Source: Myxococcus sp. CA023 (GTDB lineage: Bacteria > Myxococcota > Myxococcia > Myxococcales > Myxococcaceae). From it: a DNA stretch of 52,872 bases. The stretch spans positions 1-52,872 of the forward strand of contig NZ_JAAEAH010000069.1 in assembly GCF_010998615.1 (NCBI RefSeq), in the 5' to 3' direction. How positions within the stretch are numbered: the stretch's first letter is position 1; every line of letters begins with the position of its first letter. Position numbers and translations under genes: made by a program. Of this stretch, positions 16,359 to 24,769 are shown in pieces. The notes beneath the pieces were generated by a model. That model did not search any database. It worked only from the letters and a program-made list of their open reading frames with translations, and was not told where the DNA came from.

Positions 16359-17930
16359 ATGAGCCCCCGCGCGAAGGCGCTGCCGTCGCCCGGCCAGGCT
16401 CCCTGTGTCCCCATTCTCATGCCCGATCCCCGATCCGCTCTCGTGAACTCCTCTCCAGACGCCATCTCCATTGCCGACGGCCCGGCGAGACTCTCGCCTC
16501 CCCGCCCGCTGGCTCATGCCTCGGTCCTCTTCGCGGAGCCCCTGCCCGGCCTCGCGGAGGCTCCAGGCGCGTGGCTCTCGAGACTGGGCCTGGCAGAGCT
16601 GGGCTTCACCGTGGAGGTCGGCCAGGAAGTCCGGCTCACGAACGGCCGGCACACCGTGCGTGTCTTCAGGGGAAACGACCCCCTGCCCCGTGAGGGCCTG
16701 GACCTGCGGCAGTTTCCGAACCTTCCACGGGAGGGCTGCTACCTGACGCTCGCTTCCGGCATCTCCCCGCGTCAGGGCGAGGAGCAGTCGATGCGAGGCG
16801 GCGCCAGGCCGGACCCATGGGCAGAGGACGGTGTGATGCGCGTCTTCTCGCTGTTGGTCTCACGCCTTGCCCTCAACGGCACAGCGGTGGTTTTGCACCA
16901 GGCAGGCTCGCTCGTGAAGGACGCCAGGATCTTCGCTCGGCTGCTCCGGGGGCTGGCCCACCCCGACTACCGTCCGTTCCGCGCCTGGGTCGATCTCTCC
17001 CGCCGCCAGGGCAGCCGCTACCTTCAGCTGCGCGGCCTGGAGAGCTTCGGGCTGCCGGATCTCCAGCTCGCACCGGAGGAGTGGGACACGTGGGAGACGT
17101 CGCGTGGCCGGGAGGCCCTGTACTTCGCCGCCTATCGCATGGTTCGTGAGAACCGCCCGCTCTCCGCGGATGAGGTCCTGGAGGTGCCGCTGGGCGTGCA
17201 GCCCGGCTCCTGGCCCGAGCCATTCGGCGGAGACACCATGAGCTACCGGGTTCGCGCCGGCGAGCCTTCCAGCCTGATGCTCGAGCGCCTCTCGGATGCC
17301 GCGGAGCCCTTCACCCGCTGGGCGCGGGCGTCGGCACCGGGCAAGCCGTTCTCCTCGAGCGTGGGCGTCAATACGTACCAGGCCCTCTTCCGCCATGCCC
17401 TGGAAGGCGCCTTGCCGGGCGACACCATCGCCCAGATTGCACCTCCGGCCTCGCAGGCGCTTCCCCCGCATGAGGTACTCGTGCGCACGCGCCTGGGCCA
17501 GAGCGGCTTCACGGTCGTCACCAATGGCTTCGGCCGGGTGCCGCAGGCGAGCGGAAAGCGGGATTCAAGTGCCACCCATGAGGAACTGGCGGCGTGGATG
17601 GACTCGCACAGCCCGGAGCGCGCCCTGGCCCTGTCGGCGCTGGGGACGCTGAAGCAATCGAACGAGGGCAGCCAGCCGGCCTGGGCGCCGGGCGACATCG
17701 CCGTCGTCTCCGACCCGCTCCTGGGGCTGCGCCACTTCGTCATCGCACAGGGGCCCGCCGTGCCCTTGCCTCCAGGCTCGCCCGTGAACCTGCTTTGGGT
17801 CATCCCCCTGCTCGCGGCCGAGTTCGAGATGGTGCGGCGGGCCGGCCCCCTGCACTGGGCCAACCAGCTGCTGAAGGACCCGTCCCGCAGGACGGAGCTG
17901 GTGCAGCGCTGGAGCCTGGGCGCGAACTGA
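16359..17930 (+). CDS. Two-domain protein, DUF4261-like plus SUFU-like
   Basis: The product is up to 523 residues. The first half (about 55-290) contains CYLTLASGISPRQGEEQSMR and a helical MRVFSLLVSRLALNGTAVVL segment resembling the DUF4261 family. The C-terminal part (about 380-515), with VNLLWVIPLLAAEFEMVRR, resembles bacterial suppressor-of-fused domains, which often serve as immunity modules for polymorphic toxins. Both assignments are by eye. No signal peptide or membrane segment is seen. The start is uncertain: the ATG at 16359 has GAGAG close upstream, and 16419 is an alternative. It stands alone between IS debris, with no visible toxin gene nearby. Confidence 0.6.
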   Translation: MSPRAKALPSPGQAPCVPILMPDPRSALVNSSPDAISIADGPARLSPPRPLAHASVLFAEPLPGLAEAPGAWLSRLGLAELGFTVEVGQEVRLTNGRHTVRVFRGNDPLPREGLDLRQFPNLPREGCYLTLASGISPRQGEEQSMRGGARPDPWAEDGVMRVFSLLVSRLALNGTAVVLHQAGSLVKDARIFARLLRGLAHPDYRPFRAWVDLSRRQGSRYLQLRGLESFGLPDLQLAPEEWDTWETSRGREALYFAAYRMVRENRPLSADEVLEVPLGVQPGSWPEPFGGDTMSYRVRAGEPSSLMLERLSDAAEPFTRWARASAPGKPFSSSVGVNTYQALFRHALEGALPGDTIAQIAPPASQALPPHEVLVRTRLGQSGFTVVTNGFGRVPQASGKRDSSATHEELAAWMDSHSPERALALSALGTLKQSNEGSQPAWAPGDIAVVSDPLLGLRHFVIAQGPAVPLPPGSPVNLLWVIPLLAAEFEMVRRAGPLHWANQLLKDPSRRTELVQRWSLGAN

Positions 17931-18032
17931 CGCTCCCAGGCCCGCCCGCGCGGTACTGTGTAACCGTCCGGGCAATGACGTGACGTGAGCGGTTGCCGAC
18001 GGACGAGGACCGTGGTCGACGCACGCCGCGAG

Positions 18033-18427
18033 GATTCAGAGGCTGGGCTGGAGGGGTGAGTCGGGCGGGTCGGCGACGCTTCGCCGTTTCCACTCGTGGG
18101 GCAGCAGCTCGCCGATGCGTGAGTTGGGATGTGTCTGCACGCGCAGCAGGACGTCGGCGACGAATCTCCCGTGCGGGTGCCTCCTCCGCCTTCCGGGAGG
18201 CTCTCTCCCGGCGCTTCTGCCGCCGCTGGCGTCGTCGCCACCTCCACCGGCAGCAGGCGAACCGCTTTGCCATTCTCGCCTTGCTGTCGTCGACGCCGGT
18301 ACACCCACGACTGCAACGTGCTCAACCGCACGCCTCGATGCTGGGAAAACTCCTTCTGCGTCAGTCCGCTCGCCTCGAAGGCTTCAGCGACCCGGAACCA
18401 CTCCTGCTTCTCCACCGGCTTTGACAT
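18033..18427 (-). mobile_element. IS66-family remnant (TnpA start fused to TnpC end)
   Basis: From the ATG at 18427 the minus strand encodes EKQEWFRVAEAFEASGLTQK and LSTLQSWVYRRRR, the N-terminus of the IS66 accessory protein TnpA. After a frame change near 18190 it reads FVADVLLRVQTHPNSRIGEL followed by LPHEWKRR, the C-terminal end of the IS66 transposase TnpC. Everything between, including TnpB and the DDE core, is deleted. It lies just upstream of tps. Confidence 0.75.
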
Positions 18428-18596
18428 TCCCGCCAGGGGCCTCGGCGCCGACTCCTCACTCAATGCCTCTCAGCACGTTCTTGGCCGGACGGATACGGTA
18501 CTTTGGACGGATTGCTTTTCCGGAGCGCGGTGCCCAATGCTTCCGGCGGCTTCTGGCAACGAATGGGCCGGGACCGCTCAAAGGAGGAGAACTGCA

Positions 18597-19118
18597 ATGG
18601 CAAACATTACCGTTTTTACCAACGAAGACTTCGGTGGTGCACAGGTCGATCTGCCGCCTGGCAACTACACCCGGGCCCAACTGGAGGCGCTGGGCATCGA
18701 GAACAACACCATCAGCTCGGTGAAGGTGCCGCCTGGCGTGAAGGCTGTCCTCTTCAAGAACGATGGTTTCACCGGCGACCAGATCGAAGTGGTGGCCAAT
18801 GCCGAGGAGCTGGGCCCGCTGAACAACAACGTCTCCAGCATCAGGGTCATATCCGTGCCCGTGCAGCCCAGGGCCAGGTTCTTCTACAAAGAGCAGTTCG
18901 ATGGCAAGGAGGTGGACCTGCCTCCTGGCCAGTACACCCAGGCCGAGCTGGAGCGGTACGGCATCGACAACAACACCATCAGCTCGGTGAAGCCGCAAGG
19001 CCTGGCGGTCGTCCTATTCAAGAACGACAACTTCTCCGGCGACACGCTGCCCGTGAATTCCGACGCCCCGACCCTGGGCGCGATGAACAACAACACCTCC
19101 AGCATCAGAATCTCCTGA
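18597..19118 (+). CDS. tps: Development-specific Protein S (beta/gamma-crystallin spore coat)
   Basis: The 173-residue product is nearly identical to Myxococcus xanthus Protein S. It has two homologous beta/gamma-crystallin domains (about 1-88 and 92-173), each with two Greek keys. The calcium-binding NNTISSVK and NNVSSIRV/NNTSSIRI segments and the QVDLPPGNYTRAQLEALGIE / EVDLPPGQYTQAELERYGID strands are all present. There is no signal peptide, as in the known protein, which is made in huge amounts early in fruiting-body development and assembles on myxospores with calcium. AAGGAGGAG precedes the ATG by 6 nt. M. xanthus carries two adjacent copies (tps and ops); only one is seen here, with IS66 debris on its upstream side. 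Confidence 0.97.
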   Translation: MANITVFTNEDFGGAQVDLPPGNYTRAQLEALGIENNTISSVKVPPGVKAVLFKNDGFTGDQIEVVANAEELGPLNNNVSSIRVISVPVQPRARFFYKEQFDGKEVDLPPGQYTQAELERYGIDNNTISSVKPQGLAVVLFKNDNFSGDTLPVNSDAPTLGAMNNNTSSIRIS

Positions 19119-19255
19119 CGCTGGCACGCCGGCATTCCAGGTGACGGTCCCTGCCGCGGGGGCCGCCCCCCTTTCGAGCCCCAGAGACTCTCGAATCACT
19201 TGCATCCACGATGGCAGGGTGCGGCCCCACCCCCACTCGGTGACTCCACTCACGC

Positions 19256-19490
19256 TCACGGCCGAGCTGGTGCCCTGATCGTCTGAACGCGCTCGCCCCT
19301 CCAGTCGAAGACGGCGAGCGCACGCGCCACGTCCGCGTACCAGGGCAGCCCTGGTATGTCCTCGGGCACCAGCGCGCCGATGATCGAGCACTGAGAATGG
19401 AGAGAGACCTGCCAGGAAAAGCAGCGGTGCCCTCCACGCGGCGTTGCGAAGGCGAGATGGAAATTCCACGGACGCCATTCACTCAGGCAG
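19256..19490 (-). pseudogene. C-terminal remnant of an unidentified gene
   Basis: The minus strand reads WNFHLAFATPRGGHRCFSWQ, then SIIGALVPEDIPGLPWYADV and ARALAVFDWRGERVQT to a stop at 19256. Composition and codon use are those of a real protein, but no start or upstream domain is present and the neighbouring frame breaks up beyond about 19490. The family is not recognised. The rest of the 19119-19627 gap is empty apart from a short GC-rich hairpin after tps. Confidence 0.35.
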
Positions 19491-19627
19491 GCGTGCGGTA
19501 GCAACTCAGAAGAGGGGAAGGATGCTCCGCTCCTGGCCGGACTCCCGGCGGGCCATGCAGGCGGCAACGCATCGTGCCCGTGATGCTCTTTCCAGTCATG
19601 GCGCCCACCTTCAGCGGAGGAGGGGCC

Positions 19628-21079
19628 ATGTACTTCCAGGCCATCAAGACCGAGGGCCTTGCCCAAATCACCTACATCCTGGGCAGTGACGGCGAGGCGC
19701 TCGTCGTCGACCCCCGGCGTGATATCGACATCTACCTGGACGTGTTGCGGCGGCAGGAGTTGCGGCTGCGCTTCGTGCTCCAGACGCACCGCCAGGAAGA
19801 CTTCGTTGAGGGCACTTCCGCGCTTGCCCGCTTTGCAGGCGCGCAGGTGGTGGCTGGCCGGCACCCCATCACCGGCCATGCCGACGTGCGGATGGGCGAG
19901 CGAGAGCGGCTACACCTGGGGGCCTTGACGCTGGTGGCGCTTCATACGCCGGGCCACACTCCAGAGAGCATGAGCTGGGCCGTCTACCTGGATCCCCACC
20001 ATGCCCAGGCTTGGGGCGTCTTCACGGGCGACGCACTCTTTGCTGGAGAGACAGGGCGCACGGACCTGGCTGCGCCAGAGCGGGTCTACGAGAATGCCGC
20101 GCTCCTCTTTGATTCGCTCCATCAGAAGGTACTGCCCCTGGGCGACCAGACACTGGTCTTCCCGGCCCACGGAGCAGGCTCGGTGTGTGGCAGCGGCATC
20201 GCGGACAGGGAGTTGACGACACTGGGCTTCGAGCGCCTGCACAACCCCGTGTTCACCTCCAGCCGGAGCGACTTCATCCAGAGCAAGGTGCAGGAGCGGC
20301 TTCACCGGCCTTCGTATTTCTTGCGCATGGAGGAGGTGAACATACGCGGTGGCGTGCCACTCTCCGCGGGTTCATCCGCCATCCCCTTCCTGGAGCCGAA
20401 ACGCTTTCAGTTGGCAAGTCACAGTGGCCTTGTCCTGGACGTGCGTGAGCCCGAGTCCTTCGCTGGGGGGCACATCCCGGGCTCGCTGAATGTCTGGATG
20501 CAGGGGTTGTCCGTGTTCAGTGGACAGATGGTACAGCCGGGCACACGGCTGTTCCTCGTCCTGCCTGCGCACGCGGACTCGAAGGAGGCCGTGCTGGCCC
20601 TGGCCCGCGTCGGCCTCGACCAGGTGGAGGGCATTCTCACGGGGGGATTCGGGGCATGGCGCAACGCGGGGTTGCCTATCAAGAGCAGCGGCACGCTGAC
20701 GCCCGAGGCGCTCTTTTCCCAGTGGGAGGGCTTCCAGGTGCTCGACGTGCGCGAGCGCTCGGAGTTCGAGCGTGGCCACATTCTGAGCGCACGACATGCG
20801 TATGTGACAGAGCTGGAGGAGTGCCTCTCCGAACTGGGACTGCGCGAGGACCATCCGGTCGCGGTGGTGTGCAGCACGGGCCACCGCTCCGGACTTGCCA
20901 CGAGCATCCTGCTCCGCAACGGCTTCCAGCAGGTCTCGAACGTGCTGGGCGGCATGTCGGCATGGCGGCGGCTGGAACTTCCGGTGCGGACAGGCCCGTC
21001 GTCGGAGGCCGAGGTCGAACAAGCAACGCGCTCCATGGGGGCAGAGGAGCAGGACGCTTCTCCACCGTCGCCTTCGTGA
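19628..21079 (+). CDS. Persulfide-dioxygenase-like MBL fold plus two rhodanese domains
   Basis: The 483-residue product has an N-terminal metallo-beta-lactamase domain (about 1-235) of the ETHE1/CstB type, followed by rhodanese domains at about 260-350 and 365-455. In the metal motif the usual THxHxDH reads THRQEDF: His54 and Asp58 stay while two histidines become Gln56 and Phe59. His110 (TPGHT) and Asp135 (GDALF) are kept, so the three iron ligands used by persulfide dioxygenases remain. The first rhodanese lacks an active-site cysteine; the second has CSTGHR (Cys415). The likely role is oxidation or transfer of sulfane sulfur. The start at 19628 follows GGAGGAGGGG. Archease and RtcB genes follow on the same strand. 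Confidence 0.88.
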   Translation: MYFQAIKTEGLAQITYILGSDGEALVVDPRRDIDIYLDVLRRQELRLRFVLQTHRQEDFVEGTSALARFAGAQVVAGRHPITGHADVRMGERERLHLGALTLVALHTPGHTPESMSWAVYLDPHHAQAWGVFTGDALFAGETGRTDLAAPERVYENAALLFDSLHQKVLPLGDQTLVFPAHGAGSVCGSGIADRELTTLGFERLHNPVFTSSRSDFIQSKVQERLHRPSYFLRMEEVNIRGGVPLSAGSSAIPFLEPKRFQLASHSGLVLDVREPESFAGGHIPGSLNVWMQGLSVFSGQMVQPGTRLFLVLPAHADSKEAVLALARVGLDQVEGILTGGFGAWRNAGLPIKSSGTLTPEALFSQWEGFQVLDVRERSEFERGHILSARHAYVTELEECLSELGLREDHPVAVVCSTGHRSGLATSILLRNGFQQVSNVLGGMSAWRRLELPVRTGPSSEAEVEQATRSMGAEEQDASPPSPS

Positions 21080-21142
21080 GCCGTCAACGATGTTGTCGTC
21101 GGATGGGGGCATCTCCACTTCGGGCGCGGGAAGGAGGCGGTC

Positions 21143-21565
21143 GTGGAGTCAGGTACGCATCAATTCGAACCGCACGTCAGTGAGGTTCAACTCCGCATCT
21201 CAGGCACGGGACTCCCGGAACTCTTCGAGGAGGCCGGGTATGCGCTCGCGGAGCTCATGCTCGGAGAGGCACCGTTGCCGCAGCCCTCGCCAGAATCGGC
21301 GGTGGTGCGCGTCGCGCTCGTGGCGGCGGACACCGAGGCCCTGCTTGTCGACTGGCTCAATGAGCTCATCGCCCGCTCGGACCTGACGAAGCGCGTCTAC
21401 ACGGACCTCGTGGTGGACGAGCTCCAAGAGCGGTCGCTGCGCGCCCACATTCGCGGCGTCTCGCCTCCCGTGCTGAAGACCGCTGTGAAGGCCGCCACCT
21501 TCCATGGCCTGGAGTTGCACGAGCACGACGACGGCTTCACGGCCACGGTCGTCCTCGATGTCTGA
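21143..21565 (+). CDS. Archease-like protein (RtcB cofactor)
   Basis: The 140-residue product is an archease (formerly DUF101). It has the two-layer alpha/beta fold, an acidic N-terminal metal-site region, LPELFEEAGYALAELM, and the closing FHGLELHEHDDGFTATVVLD motif. Archease speeds guanylylation and turnover of the RNA ligase RtcB. The GTG at 21143 is supported by AAGGAGG 7 nt upstream. rtcB starts 26 nt after its stop, so the functional pair is translated from one message, probably also with the MBL/rhodanese gene 63 nt before it. Confidence 0.85.
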   Translation: MESGTHQFEPHVSEVQLRISGTGLPELFEEAGYALAELMLGEAPLPQPSPESAVVRVALVAADTEALLVDWLNELIARSDLTKRVYTDLVVDELQERSLRAHIRGVSPPVLKTAVKAATFHGLELHEHDDGFTATVVLDV

Positions 21566-21591
21566 GACCATCCCCCTGTCATGAGGCAAGC

Positions 21592-23055
21592 ATGGAGACA
21601 CTTCCCGAGGTCCCGCAGCAGCTCGAGCCGCTCATCCGGCAGATAGGGCCCGCCCTGTATGAACTGGGCCAGGGCTTCCGAGAGGACATGCGGGTACCGG
21701 CCCGCATCGTCGCGGACTCGGAGTTGCTCCAGCAGATGGTCCAGGACCGGAGCGTGCCTCAGCTCGTCAATGTCACCACACTGCCGGGCATCCAGGGCTT
21801 CGCCATCGGAATGCCGGACATGCACGAGGGCTACGGCTTCCCCGTGGGCGGCGTGGCGGGTACAGCGTTGCCGGATGGCGTCATCTCGCCGGGCGGCATC
21901 GGGTTCGATATCAACTGCGGCGTGAGATTGCTGGCGACCGGGCTTCGGCACGAGGACGTGAAGGAGGTCCTGCCGGAGGTGGCTCACGACCTCGCTCGGA
22001 GCATTCCCACAGGCTTCGGCCGGCATGGCCGCCTGTCGTTGGCTCCCGAGCAGATGGACCGAGTCCTCACGGAGGGCGTCCCCTATCTGGTGGACGTTCT
22101 AGGACTGGGAACACCGGAGGACGTCGACTACCTGGAGGCCAGAGGCTGCCTCGATGGCGCCGACACAGCCAAGGTCTCTGTCCGGGCCCAGGGGCGGGGG
22201 CATGACCAGCTTGGCACGCTCGGTGGCGGCAACCACTTCCTGGAAGTGCAGCGGGTGGAGCGCGTCCTCGACTCGGAGGCGGCCCCGGCGCTCGGGCTGT
22301 TCGAGGGCCAGCTCACCGTGCTCATCCATACGGGCTCGCGCGGACTGGGGCACCAGGTCTGCACGGATGCGGTGCGCACCATGGACCGCGCCCTGGCTCG
22401 CGAGGGCATCCGGCTCGTGGACCGTCAACTCGCCTGTGCGCCGCTGTCGTCGGCGGAGGGGCAGGACTACTTCGCGGCCATGTGCGCCGCGGCCAACTTC
22501 GCCTGGGCCAACCGGCAGGTGCTCACCCACCGGGTGCGCGAGGTGTTCCGCCGGTGGTTCGGAGACCGTTCCGCTGCGTGGCCTCGCATCGTCTATGACG
22601 TGGCCCACAACATCGCGAAGTTGGAGCCGCATGGAGGCCAGCGCCTCTGTGTACACCGCAAGGGCGCGACACGGGCCTTCGGTCCAGGGCACCCCGAGCT
22701 GCCCGCGGCCTACCATCAGGTCGGCCAGCCCGTGTTCATCCCCGGAAGCATGGGCACGGCGTCGTTCGTGCTGGTGGGGACGGAGGCTGCCGAGGCCATC
22801 TCACTCAGCAGCGCCTGCCATGGGGCGGGACGGCGGCTGAGCCGGGCCGCTTCCAAACGCCAGGTGGTGGGAAGTGAGCTGCGCGCGGCGCTGAATCGTC
22901 AGGGCATCGCCGTGGAGTGTCCCTCCAATGCGGAGCTCGCGGAGGAAGCGCCCCTGGCCTACAAGGACGTGGATCGGGTGGTGGACGTGGTCGAGGCGGC
23001 TGGCATCGCGCGGAAGGTGGCGCGGCTGGTGCCGCTCGCGGTGTTGAAAGGCTGA
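21592..23055 (+). CDS. rtcB: RtcB RNA-splicing ligase
   Basis: The 487-residue GTP- and Mn-dependent ligase joins RNA 2',3'-cyclic phosphate or 3'-phosphate ends to 5'-OH ends in repair of cleaved tRNA or other RNA. The signature GGIGFDINCGVRLL (Asp106, Cys109 as metal ligands), GGGNHFLE and the CHGAGR motif, whose His410 carries the GMP intermediate, are all present. The length matches the family. It follows archease closely. The pairing suggests repair of toxin- or stress-cleaved RNA; RtcR-type regulation is not visible here. Confidence 0.96.
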   Translation: METLPEVPQQLEPLIRQIGPALYELGQGFREDMRVPARIVADSELLQQMVQDRSVPQLVNVTTLPGIQGFAIGMPDMHEGYGFPVGGVAGTALPDGVISPGGIGFDINCGVRLLATGLRHEDVKEVLPEVAHDLARSIPTGFGRHGRLSLAPEQMDRVLTEGVPYLVDVLGLGTPEDVDYLEARGCLDGADTAKVSVRAQGRGHDQLGTLGGGNHFLEVQRVERVLDSEAAPALGLFEGQLTVLIHTGSRGLGHQVCTDAVRTMDRALAREGIRLVDRQLACAPLSSAEGQDYFAAMCAAANFAWANRQVLTHRVREVFRRWFGDRSAAWPRIVYDVAHNIAKLEPHGGQRLCVHRKGATRAFGPGHPELPAAYHQVGQPVFIPGSMGTASFVLVGTEAAEAISLSSACHGAGRRLSRAASKRQVVGSELRAALNRQGIAVECPSNAELAEEAPLAYKDVDRVVDVVEAAGIARKVARLVPLAVLKG

Positions 23056-23165
23056 GCGCCGGGTTGCATTGGACCGGAGGCGTGCGCTCACCGCGTCCAA
23101 GGAGGTTCCGCCGCCGTGCGGGGGAACCAGGGGCCCTGAGGCCGCTCGTCGCTTGTCTGGGAGGC

Positions 23166-24338
23166 TCACGTCCACTGAAGGACGAGCGCACCGTTGCCGT
23201 CTGATGCCAGCCGCGTGCGGGTCCCAAGGTCCCGCCCCTGCCGGTCCAGGACGCCGCCCAGCCACTCAGCGTCCTGTCGTGAGGCATGATGGGGATGGAA
23301 TTGGCGCAGCTGCATCGGGAGCATGCGGAGGCCCGTCAGCTGACCGGTGGCCGGGGCGATGGACGCCAGGTACAGCAGCGTCAGGTCTGGACGGAAGGCC
23401 GTGTGGCCAGAAATTCCCTCATAGTCGTTCAGGAAGTCTCCGCAGCCGTAGAGGATGAGGTGGCCCCGGTGGACCTCGATGCCGCGGGGGTGGTGCGACG
23501 AGTGGCCATGGATGATGTCGACGCCGGCTTCATCGATGAGCGCTCGCGCGAAGGCCCGCTGCGCGTCCGGCACTGCATAGCCCCAGTTGCCACCCCAGTG
23601 AATGGAGGCAACGACGATGTCGCCCGTGCGTTTGACGGCCGCGACGCGCTCGCCCAGTTGCCGCACTGCGGTGGGTGACAGCGCTGGCAGCAGATCCACG
23701 CCGGGCCGGTCTTCCGTCGCGGCCCAGACGGGTGGGATTCCGCTGCTGCTATCACCGAACGAAAACACGACGACCCGGCCCCCGGTCACATCCAGGATGG
23801 CCGGCCGCCGTGCTCGCTCCTGCTCCTCCCCGAGCCCCGCGGTGGCGATGCCCAGGCGCCGGAGGGTCGCCAGCGTTTCGAGGAGCCCCGGATAGCCCCA
23901 GTCCAGCACGTGGTTGTTCGCCAGCGCGCAGCAATCGATCCGGGCTGCTGTAAGGCAAGCCGCGTTCTCCGGGTGCATGCGATAATGGATGCCCTTGTCT
24001 GGCCACCACGCCTCGCTTGTGGTGACGCTCGTCTCCAGGTTGATGATTCGAACATCCGGCGCGGCTCGCTCCATCTCGTCGAGCGCGTCACCCCAGAGCT
24101 CACCGAAGCCGACGGGCGTCCGGATGGGGCCATTGCGTTCCTCTGCCAGCCGGACGTAGTCCCGCGCATCCTTCAGGTAGTCCTCGTGGATGCCCGGCGG
24201 AGCAGGGTGGGGCAGGACCTGGTCGATGCCCCGGCCCGTCATCACATCTCCGCAGAGCAGGAGGGTGAGCACCTTCCCCGAGGCCGAAGGCGTCGAGCCA
24301 TGGGCGCTCCGCTCCCTGTCCGGCGTATCTGGAATCAT
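23166..24338 (-). CDS. CapA-family metallophosphatase-like protein
   Basis: The product is about 390 residues and belongs to the PGA_cap/CapA family. GDVMTGRGIDQ near the N-terminus, NLETSVTTSE, ANNHVLDWGYPGL, WGGNWGY and GHSSHHPRGIEVHRG are the metal-binding signatures of the calcineurin-like fold. Members act in poly-gamma-glutamate or polysaccharide export. No signal peptide or membrane anchor is seen, unlike capsule CapA. The start at 24338 lacks a clear ribosome site and could be further upstream (24377). The FmdB-like zinc-ribbon gene ends 52 nt before it on the same strand. Confidence 0.85.
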   Translation of the reverse strand: MIPDTPDRERSAHGSTPSASGKVLTLLLCGDVMTGRGIDQVLPHPAPPGIHEDYLKDARDYVRLAEERNGPIRTPVGFGELWGDALDEMERAAPDVRIINLETSVTTSEAWWPDKGIHYRMHPENAACLTAARIDCCALANNHVLDWGYPGLLETLATLRRLGIATAGLGEEQERARRPAILDVTGGRVVVFSFGDSSSGIPPVWAATEDRPGVDLLPALSPTAVRQLGERVAAVKRTGDIVVASIHWGGNWGYAVPDAQRAFARALIDEAGVDIIHGHSSHHPRGIEVHRGHLILYGCGDFLNDYEGISGHTAFRPDLTLLYLASIAPATGQLTGLRMLPMQLRQFHPHHASRQDAEWLGGVLDRQGRDLGTRTRLASDGNGALVLQWT

Positions 24339-24390
24339 CGTGAGTCGGACCCCCGCCACAGGTGCGGCGCGGAGCAAGCCCGGGAGCGCG

Positions 24391-24567
24391 TCAGAGCGTC
24401 AGCCACTTCTTGGTGGTCACGGTATGGACGGTGGAGATGCGCTTCTCCACCTCCTTCGTCTCCTGGCAGCGTGGGCACTTGGGCGTTCGCTCATCGTGCT
24501 CCTTGACGCTCATGATCTCGGTGAAGGGCTCCTTACACTTGCGGCAGTAGAACTCGTAGACGGGCAT
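24391..24567 (-). CDS. FmdB-family zinc-ribbon protein
   Basis: This 58-residue gene begins MPVYEFYCRKCKEPF, with CxxC pairs at Cys8/Cys11 and Cys31/Cys34 forming a single zinc ribbon, and ends TKKWLTL. MPxYEYxCxxC is the standard start of FmdB/regulatory zinc-ribbon proteins, whose role is unclear (possible RNA or transcription regulators). AGGAG lies 8 nt upstream of the ATG at 24567. It sits between the phosphoribosyltransferase and the CapA-like gene on the same strand. Confidence 0.88.
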   Translation of the reverse strand: MPVYEFYCRKCKEPFTEIMSVKEHDERTPKCPRCQETKEVEKRISTVHTVTTKKWLTL

Positions 24568-24769
24568 CACTCGCTCCTGCTCGGGCCTGGTGGCCTCCTG
24601 TGAAGGGTGGGGATGGAGCGTGATGCACGGCAGCGCTCAAGCTGCCATCCCCGCGCCGGAACGGCGGCTCCTTCGGAGGGCCGGGATGAACTGCGCCCGG
24701 TGGGCTCCTGTGAGACCGGGATATCGCGGCCCGGGTGGTGGTGGCTCGCTGATGCTTCGGGGCGCCCGG

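Noticed and set aside
17975..17990. TGACGTGACGTGA near the end of the DUF4261/SUFU-like gene
   Set aside because: It is a direct repeat of TGACG, not a TGAC-N2-GTCA palindrome, and there is no promoter or downstream gene in the right place.
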